Of a DNA stretch of 44,844 nucleotides, positions 8,250 to 17,526 are shown piece by piece. Every line of letters begins with the position of its first letter. The stretch's first letter is position 1. The stretch is from the NCBI GenBank assembly GCA_027014115.1, contig JALWEJ010000036.1, positions 1-44,844 on the forward strand, given 5' to 3'. Under the pieces are notes generated by a model, which was not told where the DNA came from, made no database searches, and saw only the letters and a list, made by a program, of their open reading frames with translations. A program made the translations under genes and the position numbers. This DNA is from Desulfurellales bacterium (GTDB taxonomy: Bacteria; Campylobacterota_A; Desulfurellia; Desulfurellales; Hippeaceae).

Positions 8250-9350
8250 TTATTTAAACAGGTTTTTAAATTTATCCAAAACGGAATTTTTATAGTTTAG
8301 CTCTTCTCCCAATTCTTTTGCAAATTCCATAAGTATATCTTTCTGTTTCTGTGTCAGTTTTTTGGGGATTTCTACCTCAAGATCAACTATGTGATTGCCC
8401 CTTGAGCCCGAAAGCTCAACACCCTTATGTTTTATTATAAATCGTTCTCCGTTTTGCGTGCCTGGTGGTATCTCAATCTCATGCTCTCCCCATATAGTTG
8501 GTATTTTAATTGCGGCACCAAGTGCAGCCTGTGTAATCGATATGGGTATTTTTGTGTATATATCTTTGCCGTTTCTTTTGAAAAATTCGTGTTCCTTAAC
8601 GGTTATGTATATGTATAAATCACCGTTTGGACCGCCGTTTATCCCCGGATTTCCGTATCCTGCTACTCTTATGATGTTGCCGTCGTCTATGCCTTGAGTG
8701 ATTTTTATGTTTATGGTTTCTTCTTCATAAACATAGCCCGTTCCACCGCAGTTTTTGCATTTTTTTGTAATTATTTTACCAAGGCCTTGACATTTCGGAC
8801 AGGTCTGTCTAATAGACATAAATCCTTGAGAGTATGCAACCTGACCCATTCCATTACAGTATGAACAAACCTCTATACCGTCCTCTTCGGCGCCTGTTCC
8901 ATTACATACATCGCATATCTTTTTTCTTTTTATCCTGATTTGTTTTTTTGCACCAAATACAGCTTCTTTAAAATCAATTGTTAGGGATATTCTTATATCA
9001 TCGCCACTTTGCGGTCTGTTTTCCTGTTCTTTGTGAGATGTGTAATCACCGAATATATCACCAAACATACTTGAAAGGTTTGAAAATATATCGTCAAAAG
9101 CCGATGAGTAGCCAAATCCACCCTCAAATCCTGTATCATCAACCGTTCCGAACTGGTCATACTGAGCTCTTTTTGTAGCATCTGACAAAACCGAATAGGC
9201 TTCGTTTATCTCTTTGAATTTTTCTTCTGCTTCTTTGTTTCCCTGATTTCTGTCGGGATGGTACTGTATTGCAAGTTTTCTGTATGCTTTTTTCAGCTCT
9301 TCGTCGGTTGCATCCCTTGAAACACCCAAAATTTCATAATAATCCTTCAT
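8250..9350 (-). CDS. dnaJ: Chaperone protein DnaJ
   Basis: DnaJ is the co-chaperone that delivers substrates to DnaK and stimulates its ATPase. The 366-residue protein has the J domain at residues 1-70 with HPD at 31-33, a Gly/Phe-rich linker, and a zinc-binding domain with four CxxCxGxG repeats ([32 protein letters not shown]), followed by the two C-terminal beta domains. It is a complete type I DnaJ. It follows dnaK in the same direction but is separated from it by 97 bases holding a strong terminator. No good promoter or Shine-Dalgarno sequence is evident in that gap, so expression probably depends on readthrough. Confidence 0.97.
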   Translation of the reverse strand: MKDYYEILGVSRDATDEELKKAYRKLAIQYHPDRNQGNKEAEEKFKEINEAYSVLSDATKRAQYDQFGTVDDTGFEGGFGYSSAFDDIFSNLSSMFGDIFGDYTSHKEQENRPQSGDDIRISLTIDFKEAVFGAKKQIRIKRKKICDVCNGTGAEEDGIEVCSYCNGMGQVAYSQGFMSIRQTCPKCQGLGKIITKKCKNCGGTGYVYEEETINIKITQGIDDGNIIRVAGYGNPGINGGPNGDLYIYITVKEHEFFKRNGKDIYTKIPISITQAALGAAIKIPTIWGEHEIEIPPGTQNGERFIIKHKGVELSGSRGNHIVDLEVEIPKKLTQKQKDILMEFAKELGEELNYKNSVLDKFKNLFK

Positions 9351-9383
9351 CTATCCAACTACCGCCTTCTGCTTTTTTAAACT

Positions 9384-9414
9384 AAAAAGGGGATTCAGAA
9401 AACCGAACCCCCTT
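9384..9414 (-). terminator. Rho-independent terminator or attenuator between dnaK and dnaJ
   Basis: On the - strand transcript positions 9414-9403 and 9398-9387 form a 12-bp stem with six outer Watson-Crick pairs rich in G-C, two G-U pairs, and a UUUU loop, followed by U residues. On the + strand the two wobble positions become mismatches, so it is oriented to stop dnaK transcripts. Confidence 0.8.
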
Positions 9415-9447
9415 CATTTAATTTACTGCGAAAATATGTATCATATT

Positions 9448-11370
9448 CTATTTATTTTTGCCATCGTCTTCTTCAACTTCAGCCTCTACAACCTCTTCTT
9501 CATCCTGCTTTGCCTGGCCTGCGTTTTCTGTATTCTGTTGTTCACCTTCGGTTTTTCCTTCTGCTTGAGCTTTTTTGTATGCCTCCTCAGCCAGCTTGTG
9601 TGATTTTCTTGCAAGCTCTTCCATTGCTTTTTCTATTTCTTCTTTGGAATCACCATCCAAAGCCTTCTTTGTTTTTTCTATAGCTTCTTCAATATCCTTT
9701 TTCTCATCTTCGCTGATTTTATCTTTAAAATCATCAAGGCTTTTTTGTGTTGCATAGACAAGTGAGTCGGCTTTGTTTTTCGTTTCTATAAGTTCTTTCT
9801 TTTTCTTATCCTCTTCGGCATGAGCTTCTGCTTCTTTAACCATTTTATCGATTTCTTCCTCTGTTAAGCCTGAGGATGATGTTATTCTTATGTTTTGTTC
9901 TTTGCCGGTTGCTTTATCTTTTGCGCTGACATTGAGTATTCCGTTTGCGTCTATGTCGAATGTAACCTCAATCTGAGGAACGCCTCTTGGTGCCGGTGGT
10001 ATACCCACAAGCTCAAATTTTCCGAGTGTTTTGTTGTCGTTTGCCATTTCACGCTCACCCTGCAGAACATGTATTGTAACAGCTGATTGGTTGTCGTCTG
10101 CTGTTGTGAATATCTGTGATTTTCTTGTCGGTATGGTTGTGTTTCTCGGGATTATTTTTGTCATAACACCGCCAAGTGTCTCTATTCCCAAAGAAAGCGG
10201 CGTAACATCAAGCAAAAGCACATCTTTTACATCACCCTGAAGAACACCGCCCTGGATTGCTGCACCGAGAGCAACTGCCTCATCGGGGTTTACATCTTTT
10301 CTCGGTTCTTTATTAAAGAATTCTTTTACCACCTCTCTGATTTTTGGCATCCTTGTCATACCACCTACAAGTATAACATGGTCAATATCTGATGATGAGA
10401 GGTTTGCATCTTTTAATGCCTTTTTGCAGGGTTCAAGTGTTCTTTGAATGAGAGGCTCAACAAGCTGTTCGAATTTTGCTCTTGTTATATTCATTACAAG
10501 ATGTTTAGGACCTGATGCATCGGCTGTAATAAACGGCAGGTTGATTTCTGTTTCCATCGCACTTGACAGCTCAATCTTTGCTTTTTCTGCAGCCTCTTTG
10601 AGCCTTTGAAGAGCCATTGCATCATCCCTTAAATCTATGCCGTTTTCTTTTTTAAACTCGTCTGCAATATAGTTAATCAATGCTCTGTCAAAATCGTCAC
10701 CGCCCAAGAATGTATCTCCGTTTGTTGACTTAACCTCAAAAACACCGTCGCCTATTTCAAGGATAGAGATATCGAATGTTCCACCGCCCAAGTCGTAGAC
10801 AGCAATTTTACCCTCTTTTTCTCTGTCAAGTCCAAAAGCCAAAGCCGAAGCCGTAGGTTCGTTTATAATTCTTAATACATTCAAACCTGCAATTTTTCCT
10901 GCATCCTTTGTTGCCTTCCTCTGGGAATCATCAAAATATGCAGGAACGGTAATAACAGCATCCGTTATTTTTTCTCCAAGATATGCCTCAGCATCTGCTT
11001 TTAATTTTTGAAGTATTTTTGCAGAAATCTCCTGAGGTGTATACTCCTTTGAGTCTATATTTACCCTACAGTCGTCATTTGGACCTTTTGTTATCTCATA
11101 AGGCAGCCTGTTTTTTGCTTCGCTTACCTCTTTGGATTCAAATCTTCTTCCAATCAGCCTTTTAACGGAAAAAACGGTTCTTCTGGGGTTTGTGACAGCC
11201 TGTCTTTTTGCAGCCTGCCCAACAAGTATTTCGCCTTTATCCGTAAAAGCAACAACGCTTGGTGTTGTGTTTGCACCTTCTGCATTTGGTATAACCTTGG
11301 GTTTTGTACCCTCTATGATTGCCATACAAGAGTTTGTTGTTCCCAAATCAATTCCTAAAACCTTTCCCAT
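9448..11370 (-). CDS. dnaK: Chaperone protein DnaK (Hsp70)
   Basis: DnaK is the ATP-driven Hsp70 that binds exposed hydrophobic peptides. The 640-residue product has the N-terminal [10 protein letters not shown] phosphate loop, AVITVPAYF, the NEPTAAA-like [21 protein letters not shown] and VGGMTRMP of the nucleotide-binding domain, then the substrate domain and an acidic, glutamine-containing C-terminal tail ending in an [12 protein letters not shown]-type motif. I chose the start at 11370: it has an AAGGAGG ribosome site lying within the last codons of grpE, and yields the conserved MGKVLGID beginning. The frame is open 18 codons further upstream, but that would add a non-homologous lysine-rich leader. 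It is part of hrcA-grpE-dnaK under CIRCE control. Confidence 0.98.
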   Translation of the reverse strand: MGKVLGIDLGTTNSCMAIIEGTKPKVIPNAEGANTTPSVVAFTDKGEILVGQAAKRQAVTNPRRTVFSVKRLIGRRFESKEVSEAKNRLPYEITKGPNDDCRVNIDSKEYTPQEISAKILQKLKADAEAYLGEKITDAVITVPAYFDDSQRKATKDAGKIAGLNVLRIINEPTASALAFGLDREKEGKIAVYDLGGGTFDISILEIGDGVFEVKSTNGDTFLGGDDFDRALINYIADEFKKENGIDLRDDAMALQRLKEAAEKAKIELSSAMETEINLPFITADASGPKHLVMNITRAKFEQLVEPLIQRTLEPCKKALKDANLSSSDIDHVILVGGMTRMPKIREVVKEFFNKEPRKDVNPDEAVALGAAIQGGVLQGDVKDVLLLDVTPLSLGIETLGGVMTKIIPRNTTIPTRKSQIFTTADDNQSAVTIHVLQGEREMANDNKTLGKFELVGIPPAPRGVPQIEVTFDIDANGILNVSAKDKATGKEQNIRITSSSGLTEEEIDKMVKEAEAHAEEDKKKKELIETKNKADSLVYATQKSLDDFKDKISEDEKKDIEEAIEKTKKALDGDSKEEIEKAMEELARKSHKLAEEAYKKAQAEGKTEGEQQNTENAGQAKQDEEEVVEAEVEEDDGKNK

Positions 11371-11374
11371 ATTT

Positions 11375-11965
11375 TTAGTCCTCCTTAGAATTATTTGTTT
11401 GTGTTTCTTTTTTGGCTGTTTCATTTTCTTCTTTTTTACTTATACCCGCACTTACCACTACTTTTGCTGGTCTAATCAGCTTATCCTTGTATGTATAGCC
11501 TTTTTCAAGTGTCTGCATGACAATATTTTTTGGTAAATCTTCAGAATTTTTCATCATGAGTGCATCATGCAAATCGGGGTTAAACTGTTCATTATCCGGA
11601 TTGATTTCTTCAACACCGTGTTTTTTCAAGATATCTTTGAACGATTTCATTGTAAGCTCGATGCCTTCGATGATTGAATCTTTATGGTCTTGACTTATTC
11701 TTAAAGCCTTTTCCATGTTATCAAGTATTACGAGAAATTCATTGATGAGCGATCTTTTTGTTGCCTCTTTTACATCCTCTATTTCTTTTTGGACTCTCTT
11801 TCTGTAGTTGTCGAAATCGGCATAGAGCCTTAAATACTGGTCGTTCATTTTTCCCAATTCCTGTTTTAGCGTGTCTATATCCAACTCCTTATCGTTTTTT
11901 TCTTTTTGTTCTTGGTTTTGTTCCTGCTGCTCTTTTTGTTCGTTGTTTAAGTCTTTGTTTTTCAT
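11375..11965 (-). CDS. grpE: Nucleotide exchange factor GrpE
   Basis: GrpE releases ADP from DnaK. The 196-residue protein starts with a Glu/Gln/Lys-rich disordered region, then a long coiled coil including [14 protein letters not shown], then the beta domain with the family sequence FNPDLHDAL and a [21 protein letters not shown] segment. This is the standard domain order and length. The start has a GGGAGGG ribosome site. Its last codons (SKED) carry the Shine-Dalgarno sequence of dnaK, so the genes are tightly coupled. Confidence 0.97.
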   Translation of the reverse strand: MKNKDLNNEQKEQQEQNQEQKEKNDKELDIDTLKQELGKMNDQYLRLYADFDNYRKRVQKEIEDVKEATKRSLINEFLVILDNMEKALRISQDHKDSIIEGIELTMKSFKDILKKHGVEEINPDNEQFNPDLHDALMMKNSEDLPKNIVMQTLEKGYTYKDKLIRPAKVVVSAGISKKEENETAKKETQTNNSKED

Positions 11966-11977
11966 AAACCCTCCCGA

Positions 11978-12982
11978 TTACTTGTTTATTATTTCGTCTA
12001 TTTTTTTCTTTGCCGATTCGACAATGTTTAAAATTTCTTTGTAGTCCATGTTAATTGGACCCATTATGCCTATTGCGCCGAGCCTTTCATCTCCGTGTTT
12101 ATAAGATGATGAAACAAGTCCAAGCTCTTGAAGTTCGTTGATTGGTAAATCGCTTCCTATGAGTATGGTTCTGTCGCTTTCTGTGACATTTTTTAGAAGT
12201 TCATAGATGCTGCGTTTTTCCTCAAGGAGTGAAATTATTTTTTTAAGTTTCTCCATATCATTGTTAAACGCAAGATAGTTAAAGATATTTTTTACGCCCG
12301 ATACAAGAACCTTTGAGTTTTTGGAGTTGTCAATGAGTTTTTTAATCATTGTTTCACAAACCTGTTTGTGTGAGTTTATGTACTCTTTTAGCTCCTCAAA
12401 AATTTCCTCCAATGACCAGCCGGCATAATTGTTTGTGATGTGTTCTGAAAATTCTTTTAACTCTTTTTCGCTGAACGATTTATCGAGTGTTATCATTTTT
12501 GTATCTATGATGTTGGTTTCAGACACCACCACACACATCGCTTTATCTTCTGATATTTTGATAAATTCAAGGTTTTTAATCCTTGTTTTTGTAAAATCGG
12601 GAAGCGACAAAAGAGAAACAAGACCGCTTAGAGAACTTGCCACATCGAGGATGTGTCTCATTTTTTCATCAAGGCTTGAGAATGTGTTGTTAATGTTTAT
12701 GTTTTCGAACTCTTTTTTCAGTTTTGGATTGAAATTGGATACAATCATGTTGAGATAGAATTTATAACCCTTCTGTGTCGGTATTTTCCCGCCGGAGGTG
12801 TGTGTGTGGGTTAAAAAACCAAACTCCTCCAAATCAAGCATCGTGTTTCTCATTGTTGCAGGAGAAAACTCAAGCCCGTATCTTTTTGTCAAAACCCTCG
12901 AGCCTGCCGGCTGTTTGTATTTTATGTAGTTATCTACTATAACACTCAAAACCAGAACCATTCTGCTGTTTAACTCTTCCAT
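11978..12982 (-). CDS. hrcA: Heat-inducible transcription repressor HrcA
   Basis: HrcA binds CIRCE operators and represses the class I heat-shock genes; its activity is kept up by chaperonin. The N-terminal winged helix is recognisable (YKQPAGSRVLTKRYGLEFSP, then ATMRNTMLDLEEFGFL and HTSGGKIPTQKGY), and the rest matches the inserted dimerisation and GAF-like domain layout, with an SYKHGDERLGAIGIMGPINMDY segment near the end. I prefer the ATG at 12982 (334 residues). A GTG four codons upstream at 12994 is also possible and lies inside the operator. It is the first gene of the heat-shock operon and so autoregulated. Confidence 0.95.
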   Translation of the reverse strand: MEELNSRMVLVLSVIVDNYIKYKQPAGSRVLTKRYGLEFSPATMRNTMLDLEEFGFLTHTHTSGGKIPTQKGYKFYLNMIVSNFNPKLKKEFENININNTFSSLDEKMRHILDVASSLSGLVSLLSLPDFTKTRIKNLEFIKISEDKAMCVVVSETNIIDTKMITLDKSFSEKELKEFSEHITNNYAGWSLEEIFEELKEYINSHKQVCETMIKKLIDNSKNSKVLVSGVKNIFNYLAFNNDMEKLKKIISLLEEKRSIYELLKNVTESDRTILIGSDLPINELQELGLVSSSYKHGDERLGAIGIMGPINMDYKEILNIVESAKKKIDEIINK

Positions 12983-12983
12983 T

Positions 12984-13010
12984 TTAGCACTCACTCTTTT
13001 TGTCTGCTAA
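12984..13010. promoter_or_regulatory. CIRCE operator (HrcA binding site)
   Basis: The left half TTAGCACTC is a perfect consensus match, then nine bases, then GTCTGCTAA, matching seven of nine bases of the consensus GAGTGCTAA. It ends one base before the hrcA ATG and begins just after the promoter -10 box, the classical arrangement for HrcA autoregulation. Confidence 0.92.
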
Positions 13011-13011
13011 C

Positions 13012-13039
13012 AAAATAATCAAAAAATTATATTTGTCAA
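13012..13039 (-). promoter_or_regulatory. Promoter of hrcA-grpE-dnaK
   Basis: On the - strand TTGACA (13034-13039) is followed after 16 bases by TATTTT (13012-13017). The expected transcription start falls within the CIRCE element, so HrcA binding would block initiation. Confidence 0.75.
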
Positions 13040-13057
13040 GATTTATAAGATGATTTT

Positions 13058-13524
13058 TTATGTAAACTTCATAATAATAGACATAAGTATATAGAAAATA
13101 GGTATGATAATAATTACAGGTTTAAGTTTTGTTAGGATTTTTTGGTCTTTTATCAGCATAATGGCTATAAGAGATATAAAAATACTAACACCTTTTATAT
13201 TCATTGACATGTAGCTCCAGCTTAGTATAGTAGAATCAAATTCTTATTTAAGTAGACTATGCAAAAAATAGTCCGAGAATCAAACAGATAACACAGCTAA
13301 AAAAGTGTAAATATCCATACTGCAATAACATATGAATAGGCAAGCTGAACAGTGCCTACAGTTGATGCTCCGCCAACGAGTGTTCCGATTATTACAAATG
13401 CAACACCTGAGTATGACAAGCCTCTGTTTGCTGTTGTAAATCCATGCTCGTCTTTCACTTTTTTTGAATCTTTGATAAGAAAAAAGATTATGATTATGAC
13501 TATCATTGAAAAGATTGTTTTCAA
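13058..13524 (-). pseudogene. Remnant of a sodium:solute symporter family gene
   Basis: Two separated pieces read on the - strand. The first (13524-13297) begins at a TTG with a perfect AGGAGG nine bases upstream and encodes an N-terminal helix, a polar stretch and a GTLVGGASTVGT segment typical of the second helix region of SSS transporters, then stops. The second (about 13243-13058) encodes an LSWSYMSMNIKGV motif plus two hydrophobic helices, resembling the C-terminal part of the same family. The roughly 300-400 residues expected between them are missing. I read this as a transporter gene reduced by internal deletion. The ribosome site is still intact, so the 75-residue first piece could still be translated. 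Confidence 0.65.
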
Positions 13525-13577
13525 TTCACTAAACCTCCTGCATTAAAATATCAAGTTTGCGTGGGAACAACAGTTAG

Positions 13578-13605
13578 TTGACAAACTAAAATAAAAATTT
13601 CTAAA
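13578..13605 (+). promoter_or_regulatory. Candidate promoter of the diguanylate cyclase gene
   Basis: TTGACA (13578-13583) and TCTAAA (13600-13605) are 16 bases apart. The -35 is exact, the -10 is weak (four of six). Confidence 0.4.
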
Positions 13606-13664
13606 TAACAATTTGGAATACATACTTTTTTTAGTTGATAATCAAGGTATTATTTAGTATACAA

Positions 13665-15713
13665 ATGTATATGAATGATATTGAGAAAAAATTCAAAAGA
13701 AAATTTATATGGATTTTGATTGTAATAAGTTTGACAATGCTTGTTGTCGTATCTTTTATGTTTTATGCAAGCTTAAAAAGGCTTCATAATAATGTTGTTG
13801 AGCAGTATGAACATATCTACGAAAGAAATGAAAATATTTTTGTAAAAGAAACCGTTAAGAAAATAATAAGAGATATAGAACTCGCAAGAGGCAAAATGTA
13901 TACGGATGTAGAACTTGCTTTAGAGGATAGTGTTATCAGAGGTTGTAATGTTGCAGATTTGTTATATAAAAGACTGAAAAATAAAGTAAGCAAAAAAGAG
14001 CTTCAGTTGATTATACTTTCAACACTAAAGCGTGAACACAAAGATTTTATTGTTGTTGATGAAAACGGTATTGTAAAAATGCATCCTTCCATTAAGACGG
14101 GTGTAAGTATATACAACTTTCAAGACGCATTCGGTAATAAAATTTTTCAGATTGTTAAAAAGAATTTAAAAACGAGCAAAGAACACGGTACGTTTCTTTG
14201 TTATTATTTGCGCTTTCCGGGTTTGTATAATACCGTGAAGCAAACCAGACAGGTTTACGGAAGGCTGTTGTATGTTAAATATTTTTCTCCTTATAAATGG
14301 GGTATAGCGAGAATTGTATTCTATAAAGACATAGAAGAAAAGCTGAAAAAAAATATTGTTCAAAAATTGAACAAATTCAGATACGGTAGCAATAGAAAAG
14401 GGTATGTATTTGTATTGAAAATAGATGCAACGAGCGATAATGTGAAGGTATTTAGAGTTGTTAATCCTAATATGCCTAAAAAACTAATGGGAACAGAGAT
14501 TCCTTTGGATAGAAAAGATATTGACGGTAAACTGTTTATGAAAGAAATGTTGAATAAGGCTTTAAGTGTTGGAGAAGGTTTTGTTAGGTATAAATTTAGG
14601 ATTCTGGGAACAGATACTGTATCGACCAAAATAACCTATATTAAATATTATCCTCAGTGGCATTGGATTATAGGCACGGGATATTATCCGGAGATATTTA
14701 AGAAGGAGTTGGAAAAAAGAGATACTGTTTTGAATTCTTTTATCCTAACAAATGTTATTGGGCTGTTTGTTGGGCTTTTAGTGTTGGAATCTTTTCTTTT
14801 TATAATTGTTATTATTTTTATGAATAAGATGATGAAGAGTGCAAGTGACTATAGACACAAAATTGAATTTGAAGAAAAATTTCAAAAGCATCTTATAGAA
14901 TCCATCCCAAACCCTTTAATTATTGTATCCAAAGACGGTGAGGTTGTGAATATTAACAGAGCATTTGAGGAGTTTTTCGGCATAAAAAAGGAAAATTTGA
15001 CAGATTGTGAAAATGATTTACAGATCAAGATGTTAAAGGATGATATATTGAGGCATATGAATAAACATAAAGAGTGTATAAATTTAATGAATTTGGTTGA
15101 TGCAGGGGGAAAGCTGAAAAATATCGAGTTACATAAATCTCTTTATTATGACAAAGATGAAACACCAGAAGGTGTTATCTGTGTTATGTTTGATGTAACA
15201 AAACAAAAGGAATATGAGGAGGAACTAAAGATTGCAAGTATAAGAGATGAACTTACCGGTTTGTATAATAGGAGATATTTTAAAAAAGTTTTTGCAGCGG
15301 AGATTGTCAGATCAAAAAGATATAACAATCCACTTTCAGTTATTATGTATGATATTGACCATTTTAAACAAGTTAACGATACATATGGGCATCAGGTCGG
15401 TGATTATGTATTGAAGACTCTATCCGATATTGTAAAAAAACATATACGCTCTTTGGATTTTCTGTTTAGGATAGGCGGAGAGGAGTTTGTTATTCTTCTT
15501 ATAAAAGCTGACGAAAATGTTGCTTTTAATGTAGCCGAAAAGATTAGAAGGCGTGTGGAAAATAATAAATTTTCAGATGTCGGAAAAATCACAATCAGTC
15601 TCGGTGTTGCACAACTAAAAGAAAACGATACGCCTGATAGTTTGTTAAAAAGAGCAGATGATGCTCTCTATGATGCAAAAAATTCAGGCAGAAACAACAC
15701 AAAAATTCATTAA
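13665..15713 (+). CDS. Cache-PAS-GGDEF diguanylate cyclase
   Basis: This 682-residue membrane sensor probably makes cyclic di-GMP. It has an N-terminal transmembrane helix (about residues 14-36), a roughly 300-residue extracytoplasmic double-Cache-like domain with two WxxGxG-type ends (YSPYKWGIAR-like and QWHWIIGTGYYPE), a second transmembrane helix, a PAS domain beginning IPNPLIIVSKDG, and a C-terminal GGDEF domain with DELTGLYNRR, YDIDHFKQVND and an intact GGEEF active site. An RxxD inhibitory site (RSLD) stands five residues before GGEEF, so product inhibition is likely. The frame is open from a TTG at 13635; I chose the ATG at 13665 though no strong ribosome site is visible. The ligand cannot be predicted. 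Confidence 0.9.
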   Translation: MYMNDIEKKFKRKFIWILIVISLTMLVVVSFMFYASLKRLHNNVVEQYEHIYERNENIFVKETVKKIIRDIELARGKMYTDVELALEDSVIRGCNVADLLYKRLKNKVSKKELQLIILSTLKREHKDFIVVDENGIVKMHPSIKTGVSIYNFQDAFGNKIFQIVKKNLKTSKEHGTFLCYYLRFPGLYNTVKQTRQVYGRLLYVKYFSPYKWGIARIVFYKDIEEKLKKNIVQKLNKFRYGSNRKGYVFVLKIDATSDNVKVFRVVNPNMPKKLMGTEIPLDRKDIDGKLFMKEMLNKALSVGEGFVRYKFRILGTDTVSTKITYIKYYPQWHWIIGTGYYPEIFKKELEKRDTVLNSFILTNVIGLFVGLLVLESFLFIIVIIFMNKMMKSASDYRHKIEFEEKFQKHLIESIPNPLIIVSKDGEVVNINRAFEEFFGIKKENLTDCENDLQIKMLKDDILRHMNKHKECINLMNLVDAGGKLKNIELHKSLYYDKDETPEGVICVMFDVTKQKEYEEELKIASIRDELTGLYNRRYFKKVFAAEIVRSKRYNNPLSVIMYDIDHFKQVNDTYGHQVGDYVLKTLSDIVKKHIRSLDFLFRIGGEEFVILLIKADENVAFNVAEKIRRRVENNKFSDVGKITISLGVAQLKENDTPDSLLKRADDALYDAKNSGRNNTKIH

Positions 15714-15813
15714 TTTCCTATTTCCATAAACTCTGTATTATATTTTTGAAATAAAAACCAAAATAGTATCCACGCATAATATCTAAAAAAGTAGACGAAT
15801 TTAACTTTTTTCC

Positions 15814-15842
15814 TTGACATCCGATTAAGTAATAGGTTAAAA
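15814..15842 (+). promoter_or_regulatory. Probable promoter of the mraZ operon
   Basis: An exact TTGACA (15814-15819) is followed after 17 bases by TTAAAA (15837-15842). The -10 is weak, but it runs directly into the MraZ-box array. Confidence 0.5.
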
Positions 15843-15866
15843 GTGGTACAAAGTGGGTGTTAGTGG
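15842..15866 (+). promoter_or_regulatory. MraZ-box operator: three direct repeats of AGTGG
   Basis: AGTGG occurs at 15842, 15852 and 15862, an exact 10-base period, each followed by a variable base and a spacer. MraZ is known to bind such GTGG-type direct repeats one helical turn apart upstream of its own operon. Here the third repeat touches the mraZ ATG at 15867, so the array overlaps the ribosome binding region. Confidence 0.85.
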
Positions 15867-16310
15867 ATGTTTCGAGGAAGATTTGAGTACTCCATAGATG
15901 ACAAGGGGAGAGTGAAAATTCCCCCGAGGTTTAAAGAGATATTGAAAAGCAGGGATATAAACACCCTTGTTATGACCATTTTCGATGACTGTATCTATGT
16001 GTATCCACACGATGTTTGGGAGAAGTTGGAGGAAAAAGCTGTCAATCTGCCTCTTACAAATAAAGCGGCAAGAAGATTTAAGAGGATGTTTTTTTCTTCT
16101 GCTCAGGATGTGAATATAGACAGACAGGGCAGGGTGCTGGTTCCTGCTGTTTTGAGAGATGATGCTGCAGTAGAAAAGGATGTGGTTATTTTGGGCAACT
16201 TAGACCACATAGAGATTTGGTCTAAGGAAAAATGGGAAGAAGAGTTTAATGCTCTGCGTTCCTCAGAAGAGGAGCTTGCAAGTCAAATTGAGGAGTTGGG
16301 TATATTCTGA
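15867..16310 (+). CDS. mraZ: Transcriptional regulator MraZ
   Basis: MraZ is the DNA-binding repressor heading division and cell-wall (dcw) clusters. At 147 residues it has the usual length, with two SpoVT/AbrB-like beta domains: the first begins FRGRFEYSIDDKGRVKIPPRF, and the second contains the DxxGRVLVP motif in DRQGRVLVPAVLRD. The start ATG follows three MraZ-box repeats, consistent with autoregulation. The stop overlaps the rsmH start by one base (TGATG), so the genes are translationally coupled. Confidence 0.96.
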   Translation: MFRGRFEYSIDDKGRVKIPPRFKEILKSRDINTLVMTIFDDCIYVYPHDVWEKLEEKAVNLPLTNKAARRFKRMFFSSAQDVNIDRQGRVLVPAVLRDDAAVEKDVVILGNLDHIEIWSKEKWEEEFNALRSSEEELASQIEELGIF

Positions 16311-17203
16311 TGAAACATGTTAGTGTTCTGCTTGATGAATCCATATTTGCCATAAGCCCAAAAGAAAACGGTATATATGTGGATTTTACACTTGGTGCCG
16401 GCGGACACGCAAGAATGCTTTTGGAAAAGTCAGCCCCAGAAGGTATTGTTATTGCTTTTGATAGGGACAAATCGGCAATAGAATATGCCCAAAACACGAT
16501 AAAAAGAGAATTTCAAGACAGATTAATTCTTGTAAATGACAATTTTTCCAATGCTTTGGCTGTTGTTAAAAGTCTCGGATTTAACGCTGTTGATGGTGTA
16601 ATGATGGATTTGGGTGTTTCTTTGGATCAACTCACATCAAAAGACAGAGGGTTCTCATTTGCCGAAGATGCTGCTTTGGATATGCGTATGGACAAAACAA
16701 AGCCTTTGACTGCTGCAAAAATAGTTAATGAGTGGTCTGAGAAGGACATAGAAAACATCTTAAGGGTTTACTCAGAGGAGCGGTTTGCAGGCCGTATAGC
16801 AAGAAATATAGTTAAAGCCAGACCTATTATGTCAACAAAACAGCTTGCCGAAATTGTTGAGATGTGTGTTCCGAGGAATTTGTATAAGAGGATACATCCG
16901 GCAACAAGGACATTTCAGGCTTTGAGGATTGTTGTAAATGATGAACTTGAAAGCCTAAAAAAGGGGCTTGATGCTGCTGTTGCACTTCTTAAGCCAAGCG
17001 GTGTTGTATGCGTTATATCTTTTCATTCACTTGAGGATAGAATTGTTAAAAACGCATTTCGAGACTACAAGCAGAAAGGTGTCATAAGGTTGATAAATAA
17101 AAAACCAATCATACCTACAAAAGGCGAGATAGCAAAAAATAGAAGGGCAAGAAGTGCAAAGATGAGATGTGTCGTAAAAAATAAAACGGAGGATGCAAAA
17201 TGA
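16310..17203 (+). CDS. rsmH: 16S rRNA N4-methyltransferase RsmH
   Basis: RsmH (MraW) methylates N4 of C1402 in 16S rRNA using S-adenosylmethionine. The 297-residue protein contains the SAM motif DFTLGAGGHAR, the DGVMMDLGVSLDQL strand, RGFSF, DMRMD, and HPATRTFQALRI with VVNDEL, followed by CVISFHSLEDR. All are family signatures in order. It overlaps mraZ by one base and ftsL by four bases, as is usual in dcw clusters. Confidence 0.97.
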   Translation: MKHVSVLLDESIFAISPKENGIYVDFTLGAGGHARMLLEKSAPEGIVIAFDRDKSAIEYAQNTIKREFQDRLILVNDNFSNALAVVKSLGFNAVDGVMMDLGVSLDQLTSKDRGFSFAEDAALDMRMDKTKPLTAAKIVNEWSEKDIENILRVYSEERFAGRIARNIVKARPIMSTKQLAEIVEMCVPRNLYKRIHPATRTFQALRIVVNDELESLKKGLDAAVALLKPSGVVCVISFHSLEDRIVKNAFRDYKQKGVIRLINKKPIIPTKGEIAKNRRARSAKMRCVVKNKTEDAK

Positions 17204-17526
17204 TTGATTATGCAGAAAGTATTACAGCCAAAGAATACACAAAAGAAAAAAGTAGAGTGTTTTTTTTGTCAATACCTATGCCGAGGGTGTTTTTTGCTTT
17301 GTTTTTTGCTTTTTTAATATATACTCTCGGATATCAAAACAGTACAATAGCTCAAGTTGGGCATGATATAAATATGAAAAAAAACAGATTGGCAGAACTG
17401 CAGGTGGTTGTTGATAACCTCAAACTTCAGAAAGCCAGAATGTTTAGCTCAAAAGAGATTATAAAAAACGGCAGTCTTGATGGTCTGTGTATAGCCGATT
17501 CAAACAAAATCCAAATAGTTCATTGA
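17200..17526 (+). CDS. ftsL: FtsL-like cell division protein
   Basis: FtsL is a small bitopic division protein that joins FtsB and FtsQ and helps activate septal wall synthesis. The sequence conserves poorly, so the call rests on architecture: 108 residues, a cytoplasmic N-terminus, one transmembrane helix at about residues 29-47, then a periplasmic heptad-like coiled coil (about 55-85). Its position between rsmH and the FtsI gene is exactly that of ftsL. It overlaps rsmH by four bases (ATGA). Confidence 0.75.
   Translation: MIDYAESITAKEYTKEKSRVFFLSIPMPRVFFALFFAFLIYTLGYQNSTIAQVGHDINMKKNRLAELQVVVDNLKLQKARMFSSKEIIKNGSLDGLCIADSNKIQIVH

Noticed and set aside
11371-11424. Longer DnaK N-terminus
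   Set aside because: The 18 extra codons lie in the grpE coding region in another frame, and the Shine-Dalgarno sequence fits the ATG at 11370.
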